Positions 1 to 5,468 are shown, counted from the stretch's first letter. The stretch: 6,161 nt of DNA from Dehalococcoidia bacterium (GCA_028278465.1 JANQEF010000063.1:1-6161), one strand, 5' to 3'. Program-made: numbers and translations. Notes: generated from the sequence alone by a model not told the origin.

Positions 1-37
1 GATCATCCCGGCGGACGGCGGCGAGAGCGCGGGCTAG
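1..37 (+). CDS. 3' end of a plus-strand gene, possibly a short-chain dehydrogenase/reductase (partial)
   Basis: Reading from base 2, the frame gives IIPADGGESAG and then TAG at 35-37. Many SDR-family oxidoreductases end with a strand followed by a DGG turn and a short small-residue tail, of the type 'GQ-[IV]-x-[VA]-DGG-x-x-x-G', and this tail fits that pattern. Only 11 residues are visible, so the cofactor site and the YxxxK catalytic motif cannot be checked. The stop lies 21 bp before the ATG of the TfoX-domain gene on the same strand, so the two could be co-transcribed. The assignment rests on the tail motif alone; an unrelated protein or a chance frame remains possible. Confidence 0.4.
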   Translation, partial: IIPADGGESAG

Positions 38-58
38 CGGGACGGACCGGATCACCTC

Positions 59-397
59 ATGGCCAGGGAGTACTTCGAGAAGCTGTCCGGCCTGCTGGAC
101 TCCCTCGGCCTGGACGACGATCTACGAGGCCGGCTGTACGTCGCCCACTTCTTCAACGGCGCTGCACTTTACTTCGACGGGCTGATCTGCGCTTCGTGGT
201 CGGCTGTCGGGCTGGCTTTCAAGCTGCCCGAAGACGAGGTGAAGGCCCTCATCAACTCGGGTGAGGCGGCTCCTCTGCGGTACTTCCCGAACGGCTACAT
301 CAAGCGAGACTATGCCCTGTTCGAATCGCCTGATCCGCTGAACCGGGACCACTGGCGGATCTACGTCCTGAAGGCCGTCGCAGCGATGCGCCTGTGA
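59..397 (+). CDS. TfoX/Sxy N-terminal domain protein (stand-alone)
   Basis: This 112-residue protein resembles the TfoX N-terminal domain. After an amphipathic start (residues 1-27) comes the FFNGAALYFDG strand-turn-strand (31-41), matching the 'MFGGxGLYxDG' hallmark. It is followed by GLAFKLPED (51-59), equivalent to the 'LYLKxDE' segment, and by PLRYFPNGYIKRDYALF (72-88), equivalent to the 'PFxY...K...YW' end. The family is named after TfoX/Sxy, the competence regulator of gammaproteobacteria. Stand-alone N-domain proteins are common elsewhere and their role is mostly unknown, so a competence role should not be assumed. The ATG at 59 has only a weak purine stretch upstream but fits the domain start, and the length is normal for a single-domain member. 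A gene encoding the matching C-terminal domain lies in the opposite direction 13 bp downstream. Confidence 0.8.
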   Translation: MAREYFEKLSGLLDSLGLDDDLRGRLYVAHFFNGAALYFDGLICASWSAVGLAFKLPEDEVKALINSGEAAPLRYFPNGYIKRDYALFESPDPLNRDHWRIYVLKAVAAMRL

Positions 398-410
398 TCG
401 ACACCACTCC

Positions 411-650
411 TTAACCCAGCTCCTCCAGCAGCTGCTCCTTGACCGCCTCAGGCACATCGGTCCAGTGCAGCTCCATCAGCGCGCCCTGCAGCGCCCACAG
501 CAGGTTCAGTGACGCCTTGCCGGGCCGGTTCTCACGCACTCTTCTGTAGGCCTCCACCGCGCCAACCCGCTCCAGGTCCTCCATCGACTCCACACCAACC
601 TCCGCCAGCCACTTCGCTGACACAGGACCGATATTCCGAAGACCATTCAT
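411..650 (-). CDS. TfoX C-terminal domain protein (stand-alone)
   Basis: This 79-residue protein covers essentially all of the TfoX C-terminal domain and nothing else. It opens with NGLRNIGPVSAKWLAEVGV (residues 2-20), a helix-hairpin-helix-like 'LxNxGPxSxxWLxxxGI' motif. ESMEDLERVGAVEAYRRVR (21-39) and SLNLLWALQGALMELHW (47-63) follow, all in the order typical of the family. Such small proteins are found alone or fused behind a TfoX N-domain; helix-hairpin-helix folds often touch nucleic acid, but no function is established here. The ATG at 650 starts right at the domain boundary, with no strong Shine-Dalgarno sequence. The gene is convergent with the N-domain gene (stop codons 13 bp apart, no terminator between) and is separated from htrA upstream by a strong terminator, so it probably has its own promoter in 651-690. 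Confidence 0.85.
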   Translation of the reverse strand: MNGLRNIGPVSAKWLAEVGVESMEDLERVGAVEAYRRVRENRPGKASLNLLWALQGALMELHWTDVPEAVKEQLLEELG

Positions 651-686
651 CCAAAAAGTCCGAACACAACCCGAAAAACAGGTAGT

Positions 687-737
687 CGAAAAAGAAAGCA
701 GGTCCGGGGTTGAGCGCCGGACCTGCTTTCATTTTCG
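687..737 (-). terminator. Rho-independent terminator of the htrA gene
   Basis: A perfect 14-bp stem pairs 694-707 (GAAAGCAGGTCCGG) with 717-730, with a 9-nt loop at 708-716. After one A-A mismatch (693/731) a further 6 bp pair (687-692 with 732-737). On the minus strand the main stem is followed by five Ts (693-689), a classic intrinsic terminator 36 bp after the htrA stop. On the plus strand the stem is followed by ATTTTCG, so weak bidirectional action is possible. It insulates the TfoX C-domain gene from htrA transcription. Confidence 0.88.
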
Positions 738-772
738 TCTAGGCGGACGGGTTGTCCAGCTACGTGGCAGAC

Positions 773-2011
773 CTAGGGCCGGTCCGTCAGCGTCACCACC
801 ACCAGGTCCTGCTGCCCGGCCCTCAGCACCGTCAGCACGATGTCATCACCGGGCGAAGTGTTCAGCGCCAGATAAGCGATCAGGTCATCCATCGACCTCA
901 CATCCTGCCCGTCCACAGCCACGATCAGGTCGCCGTCAAACTGGCCGTTCACCAGCTCACCCTGGATGTTGAAGTCGCCGGACTCCGCACGCAGGCCCGC
1001 CGTCGACGCAGGCGTCCCACCCGAAACATCGGTGATGTAAGCGCCCTGCTGCGTGTTGTCGACGCCCAGGCCATCCCGCAGGCTGTTGCTCAGCTCGCGG
1101 CCCGTGATGCCGATGAACGAGTACGAGTGCTCGCCGTTCTGGATCAGGTTCGGCACAACTCGCTTCGCCAGATCCACAGGCACCGCGAACCCGACGCCTG
1201 AGTTCGAGCCGCTCTCACTGCGAATCTGCGTGTTGATCCCAATCACCCGGCCGTCGATGTCCAGCAGCGGACCGCCCGAGTTGCCAGGGTTGATCGCAGC
1301 GTCCGTCTGGATCACAGACGGAATGCTGAACCTGCTGAAGCCGCTCGGCAGCAGCCGTCCAACCGCGCTCACGATCCCCTGCGTCATCGAAAAGTCCTGG
1401 CCGAACGGGTTGCCAAGCGCCACCGCCATCTGGCCCACCTGCAGCGACGAGCTGTCGCCCAGATCCGAGGGCTGAATCACGTCGTCCGGCTCCGGGTCGA
1501 TCTTCACGACAGCAAGGTCCGCCTCGCTGTTGAAGCCGATCACCCGGCCGTCGTACTGGCGGCCGTCGAAGAACGAGACAAAGATCGCCGTTGCGCCGTC
1601 CACCACGTGGTAGTTGGTCACGATGTGGCCGTCGACGTCCCATATCCAGCCTGATCCCTCGCCACCGCCGCCGGACCGCGTCCTCGTCTCGATCTTCACA
1701 ACCGAGTCGATAGTGTCCTCGAACAGATCGATCAGCACCTGCTCCTGCGCCTTGACCACCTCGAGAGCGGTCAGATCGGCGACGGGGTTGGATATCGGCA
1801 CGTCGGTAGCGGGCGGGGTTGGCACGACGTCTGTCGGCGTTACGACCGACCCGCCGGTGTTGGCGCGGGTTATTGCCGTGGCGGTCGGCTCGGGTATTGA
1901 GGTCGGCGATGCTGCGTCGCTGCCTCCGCCCGTGCATGCGATGGAGATGGCCGTGACAGCCACGAAGAGGCTGGCGACGAGCGTCTTCTTGAACCGGGTT
2001 ATGCGCGGCAT
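773..2011 (-). CDS. htrA: HtrA/DegP-type S1C serine protease with PDZ domain, predicted lipoprotein
   Basis: This 412-residue envelope protease degrades or refolds misfolded exported proteins. Residues 1-26 form a signal peptide: basic MPRITRFKK, a hydrophobic stretch, then a lipobox ending SIAC with Cys26 as the probable lipidated residue. A Ser/Thr/Pro-rich low-complexity linker follows (about 27-75). The trypsin-like domain (about 100-290) holds the full catalytic triad: His135 in TNYHVVDG, Asp165 in SEADLAVVK and Ser245 in NPGNSGGPL. One PDZ domain covers about 298-408, as in short single-PDZ HtrA proteins. The frame stays open to an ATG at 2182, but the start at 2011 is chosen because it begins directly at the signal peptide and has AAGGA (2026-2022) 10 nt upstream. 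The gene ends in a strong terminator and appears monocistronic. Lipid anchoring to the outer face of the membrane is inferred from the lipobox; an uncleaved transmembrane anchor is the alternative. Confidence 0.95.
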   Translation of the reverse strand: MPRITRFKKTLVASLFVAVTAISIACTGGGSDAASPTSIPEPTATAITRANTGGSVVTPTDVVPTPPATDVPISNPVADLTALEVVKAQEQVLIDLFEDTIDSVVKIETRTRSGGGGEGSGWIWDVDGHIVTNYHVVDGATAIFVSFFDGRQYDGRVIGFNSEADLAVVKIDPEPDDVIQPSDLGDSSSLQVGQMAVALGNPFGQDFSMTQGIVSAVGRLLPSGFSRFSIPSVIQTDAAINPGNSGGPLLDIDGRVIGINTQIRSESGSNSGVGFAVPVDLAKRVVPNLIQNGEHSYSFIGITGRELSNSLRDGLGVDNTQQGAYITDVSGGTPASTAGLRAESGDFNIQGELVNGQFDGDLIVAVDGQDVRSMDDLIAYLALNTSPGDDIVLTVLRAGQQDLVVVTLTDRP

Positions 2012-2021
2012 GTCTGCTGTT

Positions 2022-2026
2022 TCCTT
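2022..2026 (-). promoter_or_regulatory. Shine-Dalgarno site fixing the htrA start
   Basis: The minus strand reads AAGGA here, 10 nt before the ATG at 2011. It decides the start in favour of this ATG over the upstream in-frame ATG at 2182, whose extra 57 residues have no signal-peptide character. Confidence 0.6.
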
Positions 2027-2286
2027 GCGTTCCGGTATTCCGGTTGTAGATGGTCTCTGCTCAGATATCGGACCGGCGCAGCGGCGTGTGGACTGCTTCG
2101 CCGCCACCGCATCGGCCCGGGCTTCGCTGCCGGTGCTATCCCCGAGCGGTGCGCCGGCGGGCCCGGAGCGAAGTTCCGTCATATTTCGTTACGTCAACGG
2201 TACGTTCCAACTGTTCAGTCGTTGTGAAGGCCGGTCAAAGAAATCTTTAAGGTGCGGCAGAGCCGCGTTTTCCGGTGCGTGGGCGG

Positions 2287-2387
2287 CCTCCCCTCCCATA
2301 TTGGGAAGGGATTGAGGGGAGGGTTATTCGCCTTGTTGAGGACGAGTGATATGTCACGAACGACCCTCCCTCTAACTCCCCCATCCC
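2287..2387. repeat. Purine/pyrimidine-biased nested inverted repeats
   Basis: CCTCCCCTC (2287-2295) pairs perfectly with GAGGGGAGG (2314-2322), and the 18-nt loop contains its own CCC-ATATT-GGG hairpin (2295-2305). The same right arm can instead pair downstream: GGGAGGGT (2317-2324) with ACCCTCCC (2363-2370), then after a 2-nt mismatch TTCG (2327-2330) with CGAA (2357-2360), around a 26-nt loop. The two folds exclude each other. Neither is followed by a T run, so neither looks like a simple terminator. It could be a dispersed intergenic palindrome or a leader structure; copies elsewhere cannot be seen in this window. Confidence 0.6.
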
Positions 2388-2544
2388 GCGCACTTCTTAG
2401 ATGCGACGTTGATCCGGTTGAATCTGTTCCATCGTCGATTCTCTGGATTCCAGTGTTACCGATATGTTTCGGCAGCTACCGCCGGATAGCCGCACTCTTT
2501 GCGGTGAATTCGGTGCAGCGGCGGTGTGGAATCGAGGCATCAGC

Positions 2545-2593
2545 GTTTCCTGAGCGCAGGTCAAGCGGCGGAGACCACCGTGTTTCCTGAGCG
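2545..2593 (+). repeat. Direct repeat of the palindrome arm
   Basis: GTTTCCTGAGCG occurs at 2545-2556 and again at 2582-2593. The second copy is the outer left arm of the long inverted repeat ending at 2706. After the first copy the similarity decays (AAGCGG then CGGAG, compared with TTAGCGGAG), so the first looks like a degraded partial copy of the same element. Confidence 0.6.
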
Positions 2594-2706
2594 AAGCGTT
2601 AGCGGAGTCGAAGGATCTCTACGTGGAACACTCGTCCTGACATGTCCACCTGGCCATGCGAGAGACCCTTCGACTCCGGTCCGACCGAGTCGGACCTCCG
2701 CTCAGG
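2586..2706. repeat. Long imperfect inverted repeat, CCTGAGCG...CGCTCAGG type
   Basis: Three blocks pair in order: CCTGAGCG (2586-2593) with CGCTCAGG (2699-2706); GGAGTCGAAGG (2604-2614) with CCTTCGACTCC (2667-2677); and TCTCT (2616-2620) with AGAGA (2661-2665). The core 2621-2660 is unpaired. The right arm carries an extra perfect hairpin at 2678-2696 that the left arm lacks. From memory, motifs of the form 'CCTTCGACTcCGCTCAGG' are common dispersed intergenic palindromes in several bacterial phyla; a genome search is needed to show that this is one. The right tip contains the MFS stop codon (TGA on the minus strand, 2704-2702). The structure may help end MFS transcription, but it has no following T run. 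Confidence 0.75.
2678..2696. repeat. Perfect 8-bp hairpin nested in the long inverted repeat
   Basis: GGTCCGAC (2678-2685) and GTCGGACC (2689-2696) pair perfectly around the 3-nt loop CGA. It interrupts the right arm of the larger palindrome exactly between its two conserved blocks; the left arm has an unrelated 10-nt spacer (2594-2603). It lies 6 bp beyond the MFS stop codon. Confidence 0.7.
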
Positions 2707-3952
2707 GCACACTGTCGGCCTCACCCGGCAGCGTCTTCACTGACCGCACGGGCGATGCCAGGAGCAGCAGCGCAGCCGCGGCCTCACCGGCGACCCCGAT
2801 GAACAGGGTCGTGCGCAGCCCGATCAGCTCTCCGAGCAGGCCGCCCAGCAGCGCGCCGACGGGCACCGTGCCGACCATCGCGAACTGGAACGCCGAGTTC
2901 ATACGACCGTGAAGGGCCGACTCCGTGGTCGCCTGGCTCAAGCTCACCTGCGTCACCCTGAACAGCGTCAGTGAAACGCTGAACAGCACAGCGCCGAACA
3001 CCAGCACCACCACGACGGCAGGAACCGGACCGCCCGCAAGCGGCAACGCCAGGTCGCTGAGCGCCAGCAGCAGGAGAGCCACAGACAGCGTCAGCCCGAT
3101 GCCTGCGAGCCTGACCACGCGGTCGGCGACCGCCGCTCCCAGCACCAGTCCCGCGCCGCCGGTTGCGAAGATCGCTCCGATCAGGCCCGCGCTAAGGTCC
3201 AGCTCGTCGGTCATGTACAGCAGAAACACCGCTTCGAGCACGGCGTTGAAGAACCCCAGCATCGCGGCGGCCATCACCATCGGCCGCAGCAGGTTGTGAC
3301 CCCACACGTATTGCATGCCGGCGATGGCGTCTTTGAAGATCCCGGTCTCCTGCTGCTGGCGTTCCGGCTGCTGCTCTGGCTTCCTGATGAGGTGTAGCGA
3401 GATAGCCGAGGCTGCGAAGGTGACGGCGTCGGCCAGGAGCGCCACCGGCGCGCTCGCAAGCTGCACGATCGCTCCTCCGATACCAGGACCACCGATCTCC
3501 GCCGCGGCGCGGCCGTACTCGAGCTTGCTGTTGCCTTCTACAAGCTCGTCCCGCTTCACGAGCGACGGCAGGTAGGAGCGGTAGGAGACGTCGAAGACCA
3601 GCGACAGTGTGCCCATGCCGAGCGCGGCGAGGTAGAGCATCCACATCTGCAGGCTGTCGAGGAAGTAGGCGATGGGGACGGTGGACATGACGATGACGCG
3701 CAGCCAGTCGGAGGCGATGAGGAGTGTGCGGCGGCGGTGCCGGTCGACGAATGCGCCTGCGAGCGGGCCGATGACGAGGGCCGGGATGCCGCTGATTGCC
3801 ATGAGGAGCCCGACTTCGAATGCGGAGGCGTCGAGGGTGATGATGGCGGTGAGCGGCAGGGCGATGAAGCGTATGAGCGAGCCGAACTGGGAGATGGTCT
3901 GGCCGAGCCAGAGCTTCAGGAAGTCAGGGTTGCGCCAGAGTCCGGTGAGCAT
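2702..3952 (-). CDS. MFS transporter, MFS_3/EntS-like exporter family
   Basis: This 416-residue integral membrane protein is predicted to export a small molecule by proton antiport. Hydrophobic segments recur through the whole length, consistent with about 12 helices. The start (LWRNPDFLKLWLGQTISQFG, from residue 5) is the usual opening of MFS_3 proteins. A motif-A-like loop, GPLAGAFVDRHRRR (62-75), follows helix 2. LPSLVKRDELVEGNSKLE (128-145) and the motif-C-like GGPGIGGAIV (154-163) are also typical of the EntS/macrolide-efflux branch. A charged, Gln-rich loop (KPEQQPERQQQET, 191-203) marks the central cytoplasmic linker. The substrate cannot be read from the sequence. The ATG at 3952 has no clear Shine-Dalgarno sequence but starts just before the conserved N-terminus. 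A CIRCE-like palindrome lies 68 bp upstream, and the stop codon falls inside a dispersed-type palindrome. Confidence 0.9.
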   Translation of the reverse strand: MLTGLWRNPDFLKLWLGQTISQFGSLIRFIALPLTAIITLDASAFEVGLLMAISGIPALVIGPLAGAFVDRHRRRTLLIASDWLRVIVMSTVPIAYFLDSLQMWMLYLAALGMGTLSLVFDVSYRSYLPSLVKRDELVEGNSKLEYGRAAAEIGGPGIGGAIVQLASAPVALLADAVTFAASAISLHLIRKPEQQPERQQQETGIFKDAIAGMQYVWGHNLLRPMVMAAAMLGFFNAVLEAVFLLYMTDELDLSAGLIGAIFATGGAGLVLGAAVADRVVRLAGIGLTLSVALLLLALSDLALPLAGGPVPAVVVVLVFGAVLFSVSLTLFRVTQVSLSQATTESALHGRMNSAFQFAMVGTVPVGALLGGLLGELIGLRTTLFIGVAGEAAAALLLLASPVRSVKTLPGEADSVP

Positions 3953-4020
3953 TGGGCGCGGCAGGGCTGGTGTGGAGGATCGAGGTGCGGGAGGTCGGGC
4001 CAGTTGGCGGGCCAGCGGAT

Positions 4021-4049
4021 ATTAGCAGTCGAGGGTTTCGACTGCTAAT
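4021..4049. promoter_or_regulatory. CIRCE-like operator upstream of the MFS gene
   Basis: A perfect 12-bp inverted repeat, ATTAGCAGTCGA (4021-4032) and TCGACTGCTAAT (4038-4049), surrounds GGGTT. Its core reads TTAGCAGTC-N9-GACTGCTAA (4022-4030 and 4040-4048). The HrcA operator CIRCE is TTAGCACTC-N9-GAGTGCTAA, so this site has the same half-site length and spacing, with one symmetric change per arm (C to G and its complement). On the minus strand TTAGCA (4048-4043) and TAATAT (4024-4019), 18 nt apart, could be the -35 and -10 of an overlapping promoter, each matching 4 of 6 consensus bases. No T run follows on either strand, which argues against a terminator. HrcA normally controls groESL/dnaK, so binding here is unproven; a different repressor is possible. 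Confidence 0.55.
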
Positions 4050-4085
4050 GGCGTTGATCATCAGTTTGAGTGATGGCGGGAGTTA

Positions 4086-4266
4086 CTTCGTCCCGAGTCA
4101 GAACGAGGGATCTGGAGGAGGGGGGCGACCCTTTTAAGACTCCTCACTGCGCTAGCAGAGAGCAATGAACCAGCTGCAATGCGGCGAGGTCAGTCTGCGC
4201 GGAATCAAGACCGCTGTCGCGTTTGCCACCCCGCATCCAGGTCCCTCGCACTCGCTCGGGACGAAG
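4086..4266. repeat. 181-bp element bounded by 30-bp imperfect inverted repeats
   Basis: The left arm (4086-4115) and the reverse complement of the right arm (4237-4266) agree at 25 of 30 positions. CTTCGTCCCGAG is identical in both, a 6-nt variable block follows, then CGAGGGA and CTGG agree again. Weaker similarity runs inward for about 10 more bases (G-rich on the left, C-rich on the right). The interior (4116-4236) has no coding signal. Arms of this 'GTCCCGAG...CGAGGGA' kind are familiar to me as dispersed intergenic palindromes. A MITE-like non-autonomous element is the alternative, but I found no clear target-site duplication. The right end lies 10 bp beyond the PLP gene stop. Confidence 0.65.
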
Positions 4267-4276
4267 GACACATCCC

Positions 4277-5350
4277 CTACCCTTGCCACTCCCAGATCTC
4301 TTCCGCGAAGGCGAACACCTGCGGCATGCCTCCTGAGTGGATGAACACCACCGGCACGGTTGGATCGACGCGCCCGGCGCGCACCTCGGCGATCAGCGCA
4401 GCCATCGACTTGCCCGTGTAGTTCGGGTCGAGGATCAGCGCCTCCGACTTCGCAGCCATGTGCATCGCCTCGAAAACGCCGTCGAACGGCACACCATATG
4501 CAGATCCCGTGTAGTCGGTCAGCACCTCGACATCGCCCGGCTCAAGCGCGTGCGGCATCTCCAGCTGCTCCGCCACGGACTTCGATCGCGCAACCGTGAT
4601 CTCGTCGAAGCTCGAGACCTCGCCCGGGCTGTACATCACCGCCGTCGCCGACCACGGTAGCCCGCGGTTCTTCGCGTAGAGCCTCAGCCCGGCGATCGAT
4701 CGGCCCGTGAGCCCCCAAAAGCGCACCGGCCCGGTAACGCCCGACGCCTGCAGCTGGTGCTCAAGCTCCAGCCCGGTCTCGACAAAGCCAAACATGCCCA
4801 TCAGGTCGGCGAACTCCTGGCGCGGCACCACGAACGGCTTCTTGCCTTCGGACTCCAGGTCGCTCACCAGCCGGTCCACCATCTGTTGTGCGTACTCGTT
4901 CGGCACGCGGTGAATCTCGGCGCCCATCAGCTTGCACAGCAGCAGGTTCCCGGTCAGCGGGCGGTCCACCTTGTCGGTCGAGACCAGGATGTAGCGCAGG
5001 CCGGCGCGGGCGCACGAGGCGGCGATGAAGCGCGCCTGGTTCGAGTGGTAGTCGTTGACGTTGATGACGGTGTCGTAGCCGTTTTCGAGGATGTGGCCGG
5101 TTGCGAATTCGAAGTGACGACCCTTGTTGCCGCCGAACGCCAGCCCGGTCGTGTCGTCGCGCTTGACCAGGAGACGCGGAAGCTCGCTTCGTTTTCCGTT
5201 GTGAGATTCGTTGGAGTTGGAGAGCAAACTCGCCGCGATCGCCCGCCTCAGCTGTGGCGCCTCTTCTAGCGGCGTGCCGAGGTGCGACAGCTTGAAGCGG
5301 GATAGCTTCTCGATCCCGGATGCGATGTGGTTGCGTGAGACGGTTTGCAT
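4277..5350 (-). CDS. PLP-dependent ACC deaminase/D-cysteine desulfhydrase-like enzyme
   Basis: This 357-residue fold-type II PLP enzyme belongs to the family that cleaves 1-aminocyclopropane-1-carboxylate or D-cysteine to a 2-oxoacid and ammonia (plus sulfide for D-cysteine). Visible signatures are KLSRFKLSHLGTPLE (from about residue 15), LVKRDDTTGLAFGGNKGR (61-78) with Lys76 as the PLP Schiff-base lysine, and the C-terminal DPNYTGKSMAALI (308-320) and HSGGMPQVFAF (338-348). Two sites deviate: the usual QSNH after the lysine is HSNQ (102-105), and the Gly-rich phosphate loop reads GLTGRSIAGL (213-222) instead of a GSGGT-type loop. About 15-20 extra Ser/Asn-rich residues (40-59) precede KRDD. 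The frame extends to a GTG at 5389, but the ATG at 5350 is preferred because it is nearer the conserved region; neither has a clear Shine-Dalgarno sequence. The substrate is uncertain. It is divergent from the dehydratase gene. Confidence 0.88.
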   Translation of the reverse strand: MQTVSRNHIASGIEKLSRFKLSHLGTPLEEAPQLRRAIAASLLSNSNESHNGKRSELPRLLVKRDDTTGLAFGGNKGRHFEFATGHILENGYDTVINVNDYHSNQARFIAASCARAGLRYILVSTDKVDRPLTGNLLLCKLMGAEIHRVPNEYAQQMVDRLVSDLESEGKKPFVVPRQEFADLMGMFGFVETGLELEHQLQASGVTGPVRFWGLTGRSIAGLRLYAKNRGLPWSATAVMYSPGEVSSFDEITVARSKSVAEQLEMPHALEPGDVEVLTDYTGSAYGVPFDGVFEAMHMAAKSEALILDPNYTGKSMAALIAEVRAGRVDPTVPVVFIHSGGMPQVFAFAEEIWEWQG

Positions 5351-5382
5351 AGTTGGAGACTGTTTGCTCGATCGATGAAAAC

Positions 5383-5395
5383 GCGGCACTGCCGC
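5383..5395. promoter_or_regulatory. 13-bp palindrome in the divergent intergenic region
   Basis: GCGGCA-C-TGCCGC is a perfect 6-bp inverted repeat around one central base, 32 bp upstream of the PLP gene ATG. Its size and place suit an operator, but GC-rich DNA yields such short palindromes by chance. Confidence 0.3.
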
Positions 5396-5413
5396 ATCGC
5401 CGCCAACTTTACT

Positions 5414-5460
5414 CCCGCCGCGGCCCCGGCGCAGGCCGTTTGCCGTTTCGTCGCGGCGGG
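5414..5460. repeat. 9-bp inverted repeat in the divergent intergenic region
   Basis: CCCGCCGCG (5414-5422) pairs perfectly with CGCGGCGGG (5452-5460) across 29 nt; a G-T pair and a C-G pair extend it inward. A competing inner pairing is CGGCC (5421-5425) with GGCCG (5434-5438). The right arm falls inside the spacer of the candidate promoter for the dehydratase gene, which would suit a repressor site. Confidence 0.4.
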
Positions 5461-5468
5461 CACAGAAT
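5440..5468 (+). promoter_or_regulatory. Candidate sigma-70-type promoter for the enolase-superfamily gene
   Basis: TTGCCG (5440-5445) and CAGAAT (5463-5468) are separated by exactly 17 nt; each matches 4 of 6 consensus bases. This would give a leader of roughly 45 nt to the ATG at 5522. It is a pattern match only. Confidence 0.35.

Larger units (their letters stand above)
2012..2701. other. 690-bp intergenic region without a convincing gene
   Basis: This lies between the htrA start and the MFS gene stop. The htrA leader takes up the left part. On the minus strand an AT-rich tract (2252-2239) precedes TTGACC (2238-2233), with AACAGT 17 nt further on (2215-2210); this is a weak candidate htrA promoter only. 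A small palindrome, AACG-GTA-CGTT, sits at 2196-2206. Positions 2287-2387 hold a purine/pyrimidine-biased nested hairpin and 2545-2706 a long imperfect inverted repeat, both listed separately. I see nothing recognisable in 2390-2544. The open frames here have low-complexity Arg/Ser/Pro-rich translations with no domain resemblance and are judged non-coding. Confidence 0.75.
3953..4276. other. 324-bp intergenic region between the PLP gene and the MFS gene
   Basis: Both flanking genes run on the minus strand. The region holds two structured elements listed separately: the CIRCE-like palindrome at 4021-4049 near the MFS start, and the inverted-repeat-bounded element at 4086-4266 that ends 10 bp from the PLP stop. 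The remaining bases show no recognisable gene. No canonical stem plus T-run terminator was found after the PLP gene. Short open frames crossing this region have low-complexity translations. Confidence 0.75.

Noticed and set aside
752..1201. Long plus-strand open frame opposite htrA
   Set aside because: It is a His/Arg/Gln-rich shadow of the protease gene's GC-rich codons, with no domain resemblance. The same holds for the plus-strand frames at 1053-1475 and 1614-2315.
2012..2182. In-frame upstream extension of htrA to an ATG at 2182
   Set aside because: The added 57 residues are low-complexity and would bury the signal peptide. The ATG at 2011 has a good Shine-Dalgarno sequence and begins with a proper basic-hydrophobic-lipobox leader.
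2252..2590. Open frame of 112 codons in the intergenic region
   Set aside because: The translation is Arg/Ser/Pro-rich without recognisable motifs, and it runs through the nested hairpins and the direct repeat.
4021..4049. CIRCE-like palindrome read as a rho-independent terminator
   Set aside because: Neither strand has a T run after the stem, it lies over 200 bp after the PLP stop, and its half-site spacing matches an operator.
4086..4266. T-box or other riboswitch in the structured element after the PLP gene
   Set aside because: It lies downstream of the nearer gene's stop, and I could not find the T-box sequence or other conserved riboswitch cores. The inverted ends fit a dispersed repeat better.
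4757..5269. Plus-strand open frame of 170 codons opposite the PLP gene
   Set aside because: The minus-strand reading has clear PLP-enzyme motifs across the same bases, while this one is Val/Ala/Gln-rich and resembles nothing I know.
5351..5389. GTG start at 5389 for the PLP enzyme
   Set aside because: The 13 extra residues precede the conserved family region, GTG is the weaker start codon, and the codon lies inside a palindrome that fits better as a regulatory site.
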